Shown here: piece by piece, positions 1-6,257 of the stretch
Numbering within the stretch: position 1 is the stretch's first letter
Layout of the letters: each line of letters opens with the position of its first letter
Source of the DNA: an uncultured Collinsella sp.
Lineage (GTDB): Bacteria; Actinomycetota; Coriobacteriia; Coriobacteriales; Coriobacteriaceae
Assembly: GCA_947003675.1 (NCBI GenBank)
Contig: CAMQPJ010000047.1
Span: 1-7,964 of the forward strand
DNA: 7,964 nucleotides
Direction: 5' to 3'
Position numbers and translations under genes: made by a program
Notes under the pieces: model-generated
Databases searched by the model: none
What the model saw: only the letters and a program-made list of their open reading frames with translations
Told to the model about the DNA's origin: nothing

Positions 1-1095
1 TTACGCAAACAGGCCGTAGATGCTGATGTTGGCCTTGGCGTAGAGGCCGTTAGCATACTCGGTCCACTTGGAACTGGCACTCGAAGCCTGCGAGGAATAC
101 TGCTGATAAGCAGTATAGTAGGCGGTCATGGCCTGCTTGTAGGTGGCGCTATCGGCCGTAAAGGTGTCATCGGCAAAGGCCTTGGCATAGGTGCTGTCGG
201 CATCCTTCCAGGTGCCCTTCTCGCTATCCCACTCGTCACCGGCAAGGTTGATGATGTAATCGGCGTAGTCCTTGCTCGCGGTCTCCTCGTTGCCGTCAGC
301 AGGCTCGGTCGGGGCGGTCGGCATGCTTGCGGAGCTATCGCCCACCTTCTTCTTGTAGAGCTTCTGCAGCGTCGCGGACTGGCGGACGATCTGCTTGGCC
401 TGGTCCTTGGACACGCCGTACTGCGTGGCCATGGTCTTGTAGTCGGAGGTGCCGATGGAATCCTCGGCATACTGCTTCATTTCCTTGGAAGAGACGGTAA
501 TGCCCTCGTCCTCGGCAGCGTCCAGCAGAATCTGGTTGCGCACGTAGGACAGGATAACGTCGGCAGACGGAGCGGTGTAGTTGCCGTCGTCGTCCTTGAC
601 GGTGTCAAGGCTGTACTGGCTCTCGATGGCCTCACGCGCGGTGATGTCGCTCTTCTTGCCGTTGTAGCTATAGCTCGCCACGGTCGAATCGAGCTGGTCC
701 TCGGACAGGGTCGCCGAGCCGACGCCCTTGCCGCCAAAACCACCGTTGCCGATAAAGAAGCCGACCACAGCAGCGATCACGACTGCAACCACGAAGGCGG
801 CAATCATCGTCTTCTTGTGCTTGGATGCGCGGTCGTCTTCGTCGGAACCCAGGATATCGTCGTCCTCGTCCTGCTCCTCGGGCATGAGGTTCTCGTCGGC
901 GGCGTCCGCGGCGATCTTTGCCTCCAGGCGAGCGTCCTCCTCCTCGGCCGTCGTACCGGCGGCAATATGTTCGGCAGCCGTACCGGCGACCAGATCGATC
1001 TTCTCCTCCTCATCACCATCGGGGCCTTCGCCGCGCTCGATGATCTGGATGCCGTCGATCTCGTCCTTCTCGTCCTTCTTTTGAATCAGACCCAT
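1..1095 (-). CDS. Membrane-anchored SurA/PrsA-like chaperone-domain protein without a parvulin domain
   Basis: 364 residues; the window's first three bases are the complement of its TAA stop. Residues 1-95 form a very acidic, Asp/Glu-rich cytoplasmic segment. A short basic stretch (SKHKK, 91-95) and one membrane helix (about 97-115) follow, giving a type II topology with the rest outside the membrane. After a Gly-rich linker, residues 175-252 read like the helical N-terminal chaperone domain of SurA/PrsA foldases (LLDAAEDEGI, YGVSKDQAKQ, LQKLYKKKVG). The C-terminal segment from W343 to I359 resembles the helix and strand that normally follow the peptidyl-prolyl isomerase domain in those proteins. 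That catalytic domain is absent; a Pro/Thr-rich linker and Tyr/Ser-rich helices fill its place. AAGGAGT at 1103-1109, 7 bases upstream, supports the start. A role in folding or holding secreted proteins is inference from weak similarity. The gene itself is near certain. Confidence 0.9.
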   Translation of the reverse strand: MGLIQKKDEKDEIDGIQIIERGEGPDGDEEEKIDLVAGTAAEHIAAGTTAEEEDARLEAKIAADAADENLMPEEQDEDDDILGSDEDDRASKHKKTMIAAFVVAVVIAAVVGFFIGNGGFGGKGVGSATLSEDQLDSTVASYSYNGKKSDITAREAIESQYSLDTVKDDDGNYTAPSADVILSYVRNQILLDAAEDEGITVSSKEMKQYAEDSIGTSDYKTMATQYGVSKDQAKQIVRQSATLQKLYKKKVGDSSASMPTAPTEPADGNEETASKDYADYIINLAGDEWDSEKGTWKDADSTYAKAFADDTFTADSATYKQAMTAYYTAYQQYSSQASSASSKWTEYANGLYAKANISIYGLFA

Positions 1096-1102
1096 ATCAG
1101 TT

Positions 1103-1109
1103 ACTCCTT
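1103..1109 (-). promoter_or_regulatory. Ribosome binding site of the SurA-like gene
   Basis: Reads AAGGAGT on the minus strand, 7 bases before the ATG at 1095. This near-perfect anti-SD match fixes the start. Confidence 0.85.
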
Positions 1110-1133
1110 GTTAGGAAACATAGTCCGCAATAG

Positions 1134-1162
1134 AATACGCCCGACAAAGCGCCGGGCGTATT
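1134..1162 (-). terminator. Perfect 10-bp hairpin between isocitrate dehydrogenase and the SurA-like gene
   Basis: Arms 1134-1143 (AATACGCCCG) and 1153-1162 (CGGGCGTATT) are perfectly complementary around a 9-base loop. The hairpin lies 60 bases past the isocitrate dehydrogenase stop, so a terminator role is natural. However, only a short AT stretch follows in the minus direction (TATTCTATT), not a clean U run, so termination may be leaky. If the candidate promoter at 1172-1177 is real, the hairpin sits at the very 5' end of the downstream mRNA, where it could act as a stabiliser instead. Confidence 0.5.
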
Positions 1163-1171
1163 GATTCTCAG

Positions 1172-1177
1172 GTTATA
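1172..1177 (-). promoter_or_regulatory. Candidate -10 element (TATAAC) for the SurA-like gene
   Basis: Minus strand reads TATAAC, five of six matches to the sigma-70 -10 consensus. No recognisable -35 hexamer lies 16-18 bases upstream. Just upstream is a 6-bp inverted repeat, GCAAAC (1179-1184) and GTTTGC (1204-1209), enclosing an 8-bp palindrome ACTTAAGT (1185-1192). That could be an operator or chance. Confidence 0.3.
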
Positions 1178-1221
1178 CGCAAACACTTAAGTACTATTTA
1201 GGCGTTTGCAGTCTGCATGCC

Positions 1222-2307
1222 TTAGGCCAGGTGCGCGATAACGGCATCGGCAAAGGCCTGCGTGCCCACAGCGCCCTCAACGGAGCCGGTCTGGGCACGA
1301 CGAACGTCGCCGGTAACCTGCTCACCCTCGTCGAGCGTGGCAGAAACGGCGGCGCGGATGCGATTGGCCGCGTCGTTCTCGCCCAGGTGATCGAGCATCA
1401 TAGCCGCGGACAGAATCTCGGCCGTGGGGTTAGCGATATCCTGGCCAGCGATATCGGGCGCGGAGCCGTGCGTCGCCTCGAAGATGGCGCAGTCGGCACC
1501 GATGTTGGAACCCGGAGCCATACCCAGTCCACCTACCAGACCGGCGCACAGGTCGCTCACAATGTCACCGTACAGGTTGGGCAGCACCAGGACATCGAAG
1601 TCGTTGGGGTTCTGGACCAGGCCCATGCAGGTGGCGTCGACAATCTTGTCGTTGAACTCGATATCGGGATAGTTGGCGGCCACCTCGCGCGCAACGCGCA
1701 GGAACAGGCCATCGGTCGCCTTCATGATGTTGGCCTTATGCACGGCCGTCACCTTTTTGCGGCCGCAGCGGCGGGCGTACTCAAAAGCGTACTCCACAAT
1801 GCGGCGGCTCTTGGCGATGGAAATCGGCTTGATTGAGATGGCGGAATCCGCGGCGAAGGTCTTCTGGCCCGAGCGCTCGACGAGCTGCGAGAGCTCCTCG
1901 ACCTCGGCAGCGCCCTCATCGAACTCGATGCCGGCATAGAGGTCCTCGGTGTTCTCGCGCACGATAACCAGGTCGACGTCGCGGAAGCGCGAGCCGTCGC
2001 CCGGCTGCGACAGGCAGGGGCGCACGCAGGCGTACAGGTCAAAATGCTTGCGCAGGGCGACGTTAACGCTGCGGAAACCCGTGCCGACCGGCGTGGTGAT
2101 GGGGCCCTTGATAGCAACCTTGGTCTCGGCGACCGCATCGAGCACATGTTGGGGCAGCGGCGTGCCAAACTCGTCCATGACGCCGGCACCGGCCTCCTGG
2201 ACGTTCCAGTTGATCTGGACACCAGTGGCCTCGACCACGCGGCGCATAGCCTGCGTAATCTCGGGACCGATACCGTCACCAGGAATCAGGACTACATCGT
2301 GCGCCAT
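1222..2307 (-). CDS. Isocitrate dehydrogenase, NAD-type, of the isocitrate/isopropylmalate dehydrogenase family
   Basis: 361 residues, full length for the short homo-oligomeric class. It oxidatively decarboxylates isocitrate to 2-oxoglutarate in the cytoplasm. Visible family marks are GDGIGPE (10-16), the substrate loop with S80, N82, R86 and R96, R117 in [11 protein letters not shown], catalytic Y124 and K191 ([12 protein letters not shown]), and metal ligands D248 and D252 ([10 protein letters not shown]). The S-x-N-x-x-L-R pattern favours isocitrate over isopropylmalate as substrate. In HGSAPDIAG (280-288) the residues equivalent to E. coli K344 and Y345 are D285 and I286, the classic NAD signature. 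The [12 protein letters not shown] stretch resembles mitochondrial IDH3. GAGGAG (2317-2322) sits within the last codons of the upstream gene 6 bases away, implying translational coupling. Isopropylmalate dehydrogenase is the main alternative; no other leucine gene is nearby. Confidence 0.93.
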   Translation of the reverse strand: MAHDVVLIPGDGIGPEITQAMRRVVEATGVQINWNVQEAGAGVMDEFGTPLPQHVLDAVAETKVAIKGPITTPVGTGFRSVNVALRKHFDLYACVRPCLSQPGDGSRFRDVDLVIVRENTEDLYAGIEFDEGAAEVEELSQLVERSGQKTFAADSAISIKPISIAKSRRIVEYAFEYARRCGRKKVTAVHKANIMKATDGLFLRVAREVAANYPDIEFNDKIVDATCMGLVQNPNDFDVLVLPNLYGDIVSDLCAGLVGGLGMAPGSNIGADCAIFEATHGSAPDIAGQDIANPTAEILSAAMMLDHLGENDAANRIRAAVSATLDEGEQVTGDVRRAQTGSVEGAVGTQAFADAVIAHLA

Positions 2308-2313
2308 AATCTG

Positions 2314-3012
2314 TTACTCCTCGTCTTCGGCGTCGTCAGATTTTTTTACGCTAGCACGCTTCTTCTTTTTGGAGAGATCCAGGCCAAAACGTTTAACAAG
2401 CATTTCGCAAATCTCGCTCGAACGGGCCTTGAGATAGGTACCCTTGCCGTTCTCGGCATCGAACTTAAGGCGCAGCGCGAGCTTCTCGGCGACCTCGGCG
2501 TCAATCTCGCCCCGGCCAAACTCGTACAGGCAACCGAGCATGTCGCGATACTCGAGGTCGCCGTGGTAGCACTGGATGGCCTCGTCCAGGATGGGCCAAG
2601 CCTCGCGCGAACGCTCGACGCTCGTGGCGCCCCACACGCACAGCAGGCGGAAGGCGGCATAGCGCAGCGTGGAGGAAATCTCGTCGAACAGTGCAGTCTC
2701 GGCGCCCTCAAAGGCATCGCCCAGCTGCTCGGGGCAGGTGGTGGCGAGCGCCGCCAGGGCATCGAGAGCCTCCCAGCGGGTCTGAGCCTCGGGGCGGTCG
2801 AGCGCCTCGATCAGCGCGGGCACGCAGGGCACGACGCGCTGCGGATCGCGCTCGGCAAGCAGGTGCAGCACGCGGGCGGCAAACTGACGGATGCGGCGCG
2901 TGGGGCAGCCGAGCTCCTGGACCAGGCGGTCGACGGCGTTCTCGTTCTCCTCTGCCAGCTGAAGCTGTGCCAGCTCCTCGTCGGTGAGCTGTTCGTCTTT
3001 GTTTTCTGCCAT
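2314..3012 (-). CDS. HEAT-like helical repeat protein of unknown function
   Basis: 232 residues, soluble, with no signal peptide or membrane helix. An acidic N-terminus (1-25) is followed by amphipathic helix pairs typical of HEAT/ARM solenoids: about 26-56 (RQFAARVLHLLAERDP), 61-94 (VPALIEALDRP, ALDALAALATTCP) and 108-130 (STLRYAAFRLLCVWGA). A further helical part runs to 210, ending in a Lys-rich patch (215-224) and an acidic tail (226-232). HEAT solenoids usually bind proteins or nucleic acids rather than catalyse reactions, and I see no catalytic motif. It lies 15 bases after the membrane-protein gene and 6 bases before isocitrate dehydrogenase, so co-transcription is likely. AGAGGT at 3017-3022 supports the start. 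The family assignment rests on helix-repeat pattern only; the partner is unknown. Confidence 0.88.
   Translation of the reverse strand: MAENKDEQLTDEELAQLQLAEENENAVDRLVQELGCPTRRIRQFAARVLHLLAERDPQRVVPCVPALIEALDRPEAQTRWEALDALAALATTCPEQLGDAFEGAETALFDEISSTLRYAAFRLLCVWGATSVERSREAWPILDEAIQCYHGDLEYRDMLGCLYEFGRGEIDAEVAEKLALRLKFDAENGKGTYLKARSSEICEMLVKRFGLDLSKKKKRASVKKSDDAEDEE
2317..2322 (-). promoter_or_regulatory. Ribosome binding site inside the upstream gene's end
   Basis: GAGGAG on the minus strand, 9 bases before the isocitrate dehydrogenase ATG. It is formed by the last two Glu codons of the HEAT-like protein, so the two genes are probably translationally coupled. Confidence 0.75.
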
Positions 3013-3027
3013 AGTTACCTCTTCTTA

Positions 3028-3456
3028 CTATTTCTTAGCGTGCTTGCCAGCACCCTTGCTGTCATCGGTGACCGAGATGAGCTGTCGATCGGCCGCGCCA
3101 TTGCGACGCGCACGGCGGCGTTCCTCGGCGTCGCCCGCGTCGGCGGCGGCACGGTGAGCCTTGTTGACGTTAAAGACCTCGTCGTGCTTGCGCCACGGAC
3201 CGACGGACTCGCCAAAGCTCATCTTAAGGCCGGCGATAAAGCCGCCGAGCCAGCCGATCGGCGCAAACTGCACCAGCGGGAACAGTGAGAACACCCAGGT
3301 CAGCAGGACGACTGCCGCCGCTCCCGCAAAGTTGGCAATCCAGTAGTCGCGCTTGGTGATGACGCGCTTTTCGCACGCCCACTGGCCGCACAAAAAGCCA
3401 ATGTAGATCGCGAAGAGAAAGAGCACCAGCGCAAGCACCACGAACGTCCAGCTCAT
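3028..3456 (-). CDS. Small two-helix membrane protein of unknown function
   Basis: 142 residues with the ATG at 3456. GGGGAG (3465-3470) lies 8 bases upstream and is formed by the last Gly-Glu codons of the preceding dehydrogenase. An upstream in-frame start at 3492 is possible but would overlap that gene and has no comparable ribosome binding site. Helix 1 spans about residues 3-24 and helix 2 about 40-60, followed by a Gly-rich hydrophobic stretch (66-77, WLGGFIAGL) that may be a third, shorter segment. Between the helices is a basic loop (CEKRVITKRDYW). The tail from about 89 onward is hydrophilic and very basic (RRRARR, 113-118; terminal KHAKK), consistent with a cytoplasmic location. I do not recognise the family. 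Tight spacing to both neighbours places it in the same transcript. Confidence 0.85.
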   Translation of the reverse strand: MSWTFVVLALVLFLFAIYIGFLCGQWACEKRVITKRDYWIANFAGAAAVVLLTWVFSLFPLVQFAPIGWLGGFIAGLKMSFGESVGPWRKHDEVFNVNKAHRAAADAGDAEERRRARRNGAADRQLISVTDDSKGAGKHAKK

Positions 3457-3461
3457 GGGCG

Positions 3462-4541
3462 CTACTCCCCGTGATGATGGCCGCAGCAGCACTCGTGGCC
3501 GTCGTCATGGCCGTGGCCGCCGCAGCACTCGTGGTCGTCGCCATGGTGGTGGCCACAACCGCACTCGTGGTCGTCGCCATGCTCACCGCAACTGCAGCCT
3601 TCCTCGTGAGCGCCATGCTCCTCGGGACGATACTGCGACCAGTCCAGACCGGCGGCGATGGCGTCGGCCTCCTCCTTATAGAGGACCGTGACGGCCTGGG
3701 TGCCCAGCTTGGCGCCACCGATGGCGTCGAGCATGTCGTAGAGCGTAAAGGCCACGTCGGCACCGGGCAGTGCGAGCTCGCGATCGTCGGCGTAAGCGAG
3801 CGCCAGGCGCAGGTCCTTGATGAAGTGCTCAACCATAAAGCCGGGCTTGTAGTCGCCGTCGAGCGCCTTGGGAGCCAGGCTCTCCATGGCGCCGGACTTG
3901 CCGGTACCGCCCAGGATCATCTGGCGGGTCTTCTCCAGGTCAAGGCCGCTCAGCTCGGCAAATGCCATGGCGTCTGCCATGCCGACCATGCAGGCGCCCA
4001 GCGACACCTGGTTGGCGAGCTTGGCAGCCTGGCCCTTGCCGGCGCCGTCGAAGCAGCAGATGTTGGCCGTAAAGGTGGCAAGGATGTCGCGGACCGGCGC
4101 GATGTCGTTCTCGGTAGCGCCTACGATAGCCGTGAGCGTACCGGCGATAGCGCCCGACTCGCCACCGGTGACGGGGCAGTCAAACGCCATGCGACCAGAA
4201 ACCTGGGCGGCCTCGGCAATGTCACGGGCGAGCTCGGGCGAGCTCGTGGTGAGGTCGATCAAGACAGCACCCGGCTTAGTGCACGCGAGCAGGCCGTCGC
4301 CCGCCAGGTAGAGCTCCTCGACCTCGGAGGGATAGCCCACCATGGTAAAGACGACGTCGGCGTTCGCCACGGCATCGGCCGGCGTATCGGCCCAGGCGGC
4401 ACCGCGCTCGATAAGCGCTGCGGCCTTGGACTTGGTGCGGTTGTTGACCGTGACGGGATAGCCGGCGTCCAGGATGTGGCCGGCGATGGGGGCACCCATG
4501 ATTCCGGTGCCGATGAATGCGACGGAGAGCTTGTTTGCCAT
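3462..4541 (-). CDS. Beta-hydroxyacid dehydrogenase (3-hydroxyisobutyrate dehydrogenase/tartronate semialdehyde reductase family) with a His/Cys-rich tail
   Basis: 359 residues; family members usually have about 290-300, so roughly 55 C-terminal residues are extra. The Rossmann nucleotide loop is GTGIMG (11-16), with N34-R35 after the second strand hinting at NADP. The substrate motif DCPVTGGESGA is at 121-131, the catalytic lysine K174 lies in GKGQAAKLANQ, and KDLRLAL (242-248) is typical of the C-terminal helical domain. The catalytic fold appears intact, so an NAD(P)-dependent oxidation or reduction of a short 2- or 3-hydroxyacid is expected, with substrate unknown. From residue 308 the chain becomes a His/Cys/Asp/Gly tail ending in three 12-residue repeats (322-333, 334-345, 346-357), suggesting metal binding or storage. 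A purine-rich GGAAAGG about 5-11 bases upstream supports the ATG. It heads a tight four-gene run and lies 98 bases after the DegV gene. Confidence 0.93.
   Translation of the reverse strand: MANKLSVAFIGTGIMGAPIAGHILDAGYPVTVNNRTKSKAAALIERGAAWADTPADAVANADVVFTMVGYPSEVEELYLAGDGLLACTKPGAVLIDLTTSSPELARDIAEAAQVSGRMAFDCPVTGGESGAIAGTLTAIVGATENDIAPVRDILATFTANICCFDGAGKGQAAKLANQVSLGACMVGMADAMAFAELSGLDLEKTRQMILGGTGKSGAMESLAPKALDGDYKPGFMVEHFIKDLRLALAYADDRELALPGADVAFTLYDMLDAIGGAKLGTQAVTVLYKEEADAIAAGLDWSQYRPEEHGAHEEGCSCGEHGDDHECGCGHHHGDDHECCGGHGHDDGHECCCGHHHGE
3465..3470 (-). promoter_or_regulatory. Ribosome binding site of the membrane-protein gene, inside the dehydrogenase tail
   Basis: GGGGAG on the minus strand, formed by the last Gly and Glu codons of the dehydrogenase, 8 bases before the ATG at 3456. 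It decides the start at 3456 rather than 3492 and implies translational coupling. Confidence 0.75.
3486..3593 (-). repeat. Three in-register 36-bp tandem repeats encoding a His/Cys metal-binding-like tail
   Basis: Copies start at 3486, 3522 and 3558; each contains GCACTCGTGG on the plus strand at the same phase. Because 36 is a multiple of three, each copy adds 12 residues of the form DDHEC-C-G-HHH. The DNA similarity between copies suggests recent expansion by slippage, so copy number may vary between strains. Confidence 0.85.
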
Positions 4542-4615
4542 GAAACCTTTCCTTTTGGGTTGGGTGTTGTTACCAGGTTAAATACTCGGTGCCAGCGTTT
4601 CGGCCGTGACTTGAG

Positions 4616-4636
4616 GGCGCTTGCAGCCGCAGCGCC
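4616..4636 (-). terminator. Hairpin just after the DegV gene, without a U run
   Basis: Arms GGCGCT (4616-4621) and AGCGCC (4631-4636) enclose a 9-base loop, beginning 3 bases past the DegV stop. The minus-strand sequence after it (CTCAAGTCACGG) has no U tract, so this is at most a weak or pausing terminator. I see no convincing promoter in 4542-4615, so partial read-through into the dehydrogenase operon is possible. Confidence 0.3.
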
Positions 4637-4639
4637 TGC

Positions 4640-5593
4640 CTACTCGCCTCGCACACGGCGCGCGATGCGGTCGGAAAGCGAGGCTTTCTCGGCACGATTC
4701 TTGCCCCAAAACGCGCAGGCCACCATGCCGGGGCCCACGTGCGAGCCGATGGTAGGACCGACGGAACTACGGATGATGGTGACGTCGGCGCAGCCCTCCT
4801 CCTTGCGGATGGCGGCCTCGAGCCAGTCGCCGTCCTTTTCGGCATCGGCCGTCATGATGGCGATGGGCATGGTGCGGTCGGGCACGTAGTTCTCGCGAAA
4901 CGACTTGAGGATGGACTTGAGCGCCTTCTTGCGGCCGCGGTTGACGCCAATCAGCGACAGCGAGCCGGCAAGGTCGTAGGAGAGCTCGGGCTTGACATCG
5001 AGCTTTGCCGTGAGCTGTGCCGCCGCGGGCGGAATGCGGCCGCCGGCAGCCAGCGCGTCGAAGCTCTCGAGCGTAAAGTAGCCGTGGACGTAGGTCTTTG
5101 CCTCGTTTGCCCAGTCGACCAGCTGCTTGGCGGTGAGTCCCGCCGAGCGCTGGCGCACGGCCTCGAGCGCCAGGAGCGCGCCGGTCGCGCAGGGCAGAGC
5201 GTTGTCGACCACGTAGAGCTCAAAGTTGGGATACTCGGCGCGCACGGCATCTGCCGCCTGGCACGCGGAGTTGTAGCTCGACGACAGCGCCGAGGTAAAG
5301 CACAGGTAGACCGTGGGCGTGCCCTCCTTGGCACACTCGGTAAAGAACTCGATATAGCGACCGAGCGACACAGCCGAGGTGGACACGCGGGCACCGGCGC
5401 GCATGCGGTCGTAGAACTCCTTGGGTGTGATGCTCGACCAGATGTCATCCGTGCGCTCCTCGCCATCGATAATGAAGGGGAAACCCAGGATATCGACATC
5501 GAGGTTCGCGGCGACCTCGGGGCTAAAGTCGCAGCAAGTATCGACGACGATGCGGCAACGGTCCGAATGACCGGCGGATGCGGCCTTGTCCAT
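4640..5593 (-). CDS. DegV family fatty-acid-binding protein
   Basis: 317 residues from the ATG at 5593; AAGGAGT (5601-5607) lies 7 bases upstream and favours it over the adjacent TTG at 5596. DegV/FakB proteins bind a fatty acid, and in characterised Firmicutes they present it to the kinase FakA for phosphorylation. Family marks are VVDTCCDFSPE (16-26), STSAVSLGRY (71-80), the TSALSSSYNSA loop (100-110), VVDNALPCATGALL (128-141), GGRIPP (184-189), GVNRGRKKAL (216-225) and the C-terminal SSVGPTIGSHVGPG (276-289) ligand-head-group region. Length fits the family's roughly 280-320. The protein is cytoplasmic with no signal peptide. No fatty-acid kinase gene is in the window, so its kinase partner must be elsewhere. 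It follows hpf across a strong terminator that leaves almost no room for a separate promoter. Family assignment is firm; the bound lipid is unknown. Confidence 0.95.
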   Translation of the reverse strand: MDKAASAGHSDRCRIVVDTCCDFSPEVAANLDVDILGFPFIIDGEERTDDIWSSITPKEFYDRMRAGARVSTSAVSLGRYIEFFTECAKEGTPTVYLCFTSALSSSYNSACQAADAVRAEYPNFELYVVDNALPCATGALLALEAVRQRSAGLTAKQLVDWANEAKTYVHGYFTLESFDALAAGGRIPPAAAQLTAKLDVKPELSYDLAGSLSLIGVNRGRKKALKSILKSFRENYVPDRTMPIAIMTADAEKDGDWLEAAIRKEEGCADVTIIRSSVGPTIGSHVGPGMVACAFWGKNRAEKASLSDRIARRVRGE

Positions 5594-5611
5594 CAAAGCG
5601 ACTCCTTACGT

Positions 5612-5643
5612 AAAAAGGCGGCCACCCGCATGGGATGGCCGCC
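5612..5643 (-). terminator. Intrinsic terminator after hpf
   Basis: Arms GGCGGCCA (5617-5624) and TGGCCGCC (5636-5643) are perfectly complementary. The stem extends by CCC/GGG (5625-5627 with 5632-5634, one A bulged) to a 4-base loop, and the minus strand then reads TTTTT (5616-5612). This is a textbook rho-independent terminator, 30 bases after the hpf stop. Confidence 0.9.
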
Positions 5644-5646
5644 AGC

Positions 5647-5668
5647 CGTTAACTCATGCAAGTTAACG
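5647..5668 (-). other. Perfect 8-bp inverted repeat right after the hpf stop
   Basis: CGTTAACT (5647-5654) and AGTTAACG (5661-5668) enclose CATGCA, 4 bases past the stop codon and just before the intrinsic terminator. It may be a 3' mRNA stabilising hairpin or a protein-binding dyad; no U run follows it. Confidence 0.45.
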
Positions 5669-5672
5669 TATT

Positions 5673-6257
5673 TTACTCGTCAAGTGTTTCGATGCGGGGC
5701 TTGATGATGCCATATCCACCATTCTTACGGTGATACACCACATTGATGAGGCCAGTCGTCGCGTTCTCGAACACGTAGAAGTCGTGGCCGAGCAGATCGG
5801 TCTGCACCAGCGCCTGCTCCTCAGTCATCGGGGTGACATCAATGACCTTCTCACGGACGAGCAGGTCGTCCTCCTCCTCGGGCAACAGCAGGTCGGCCAA
5901 ATCCTCGACGCGCTCGACCGGTGCGACATCCGCTGCGCTGGCACCGCCCTGGCGGTTGTCCACGACCTTGGTCTTGAACTTGCGCAGCTGGCGGGTGACC
6001 TTATCGGCGGAGAGGTCGATGGCGGCGTACATATCTGCACCGTGCTCGGCAACGCGAATCACCGAACCGCGAGCGCGAACCGTAACCTCGACGATTGCCG
6101 GGTTGGGGTTCGAGGGGTTCTTCTCATAGCGAAGTACGACGTCGACCGTCATGGGCTCGATATCGAAAACCTTGAGCGCCTCGCCGATCTTCTCATCCAC
6201 ATGCGCACGCAGAGCATCGGTTACCGTCGTCTTGCGTCCAGAAACCTTGATATCCAT
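5673..6257 (-). CDS. hpf: Ribosome hibernation promoting factor, long form
   Basis: 194 residues from the ATG at 6257. GGAG (6264-6267) lies 6 bases upstream, and the protein then begins MDIKVSGRKT, as in the family; an in-frame start 20 codons further upstream adds unrelated residues and is rejected. Residues 1-100 form the beta-alpha-beta-beta-beta-alpha domain that binds the 30S subunit in the mRNA/tRNA channel, with the long basic helix ending RQLRKFKTKVVD. A flexible acidic linker (101-135) joins the C-terminal dimerisation domain (136-190), with PMTEEQALVQTDLLGHDFYVF and the strongly conserved INVVYHRKNGGYGIIKP. Dimerisation of this domain produces 100S ribosome dimers in stationary phase. 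The gene is monocistronic by structure, with an intrinsic terminator before it (6475-6508) and after it (5612-5643). Length and motifs match Staphylococcus and Lactococcus long Hpf. Confidence 0.97.
   Translation of the reverse strand: MDIKVSGRKTTVTDALRAHVDEKIGEALKVFDIEPMTVDVVLRYEKNPSNPNPAIVEVTVRARGSVIRVAEHGADMYAAIDLSADKVTRQLRKFKTKVVDNRQGGASAADVAPVERVEDLADLLLPEEEDDLLVREKVIDVTPMTEEQALVQTDLLGHDFYVFENATTGLINVVYHRKNGGYGIIKPRIETLDE

Noticed and set aside
2044..3288. A 414-codon open frame on the plus strand
   Set aside because: It spans three well-supported minus-strand genes antisense. It has no ribosome binding site or domain that I can recognise.
3457..3492. Start of the two-helix membrane protein at 3492
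   Set aside because: It would overlap the dehydrogenase and lacks a ribosome binding site, while GGGGAG fits the ATG at 3456.
3465..3640. CRISPR-like or non-coding tandem repeat
   Set aside because: The 36-bp units are contiguous without spacers, keep the reading frame and encode a coherent His/Cys motif, so they are a coding repeat.
3471..4889. A 472-codon open frame on the plus strand
   Set aside because: It runs antisense through the hydroxyacid dehydrogenase and into DegV, both of which have clear family motifs. Its product is a low-complexity Ala/Val/Gly-rich sequence with no recognisable domain, a typical shadow in GC-rich DNA.
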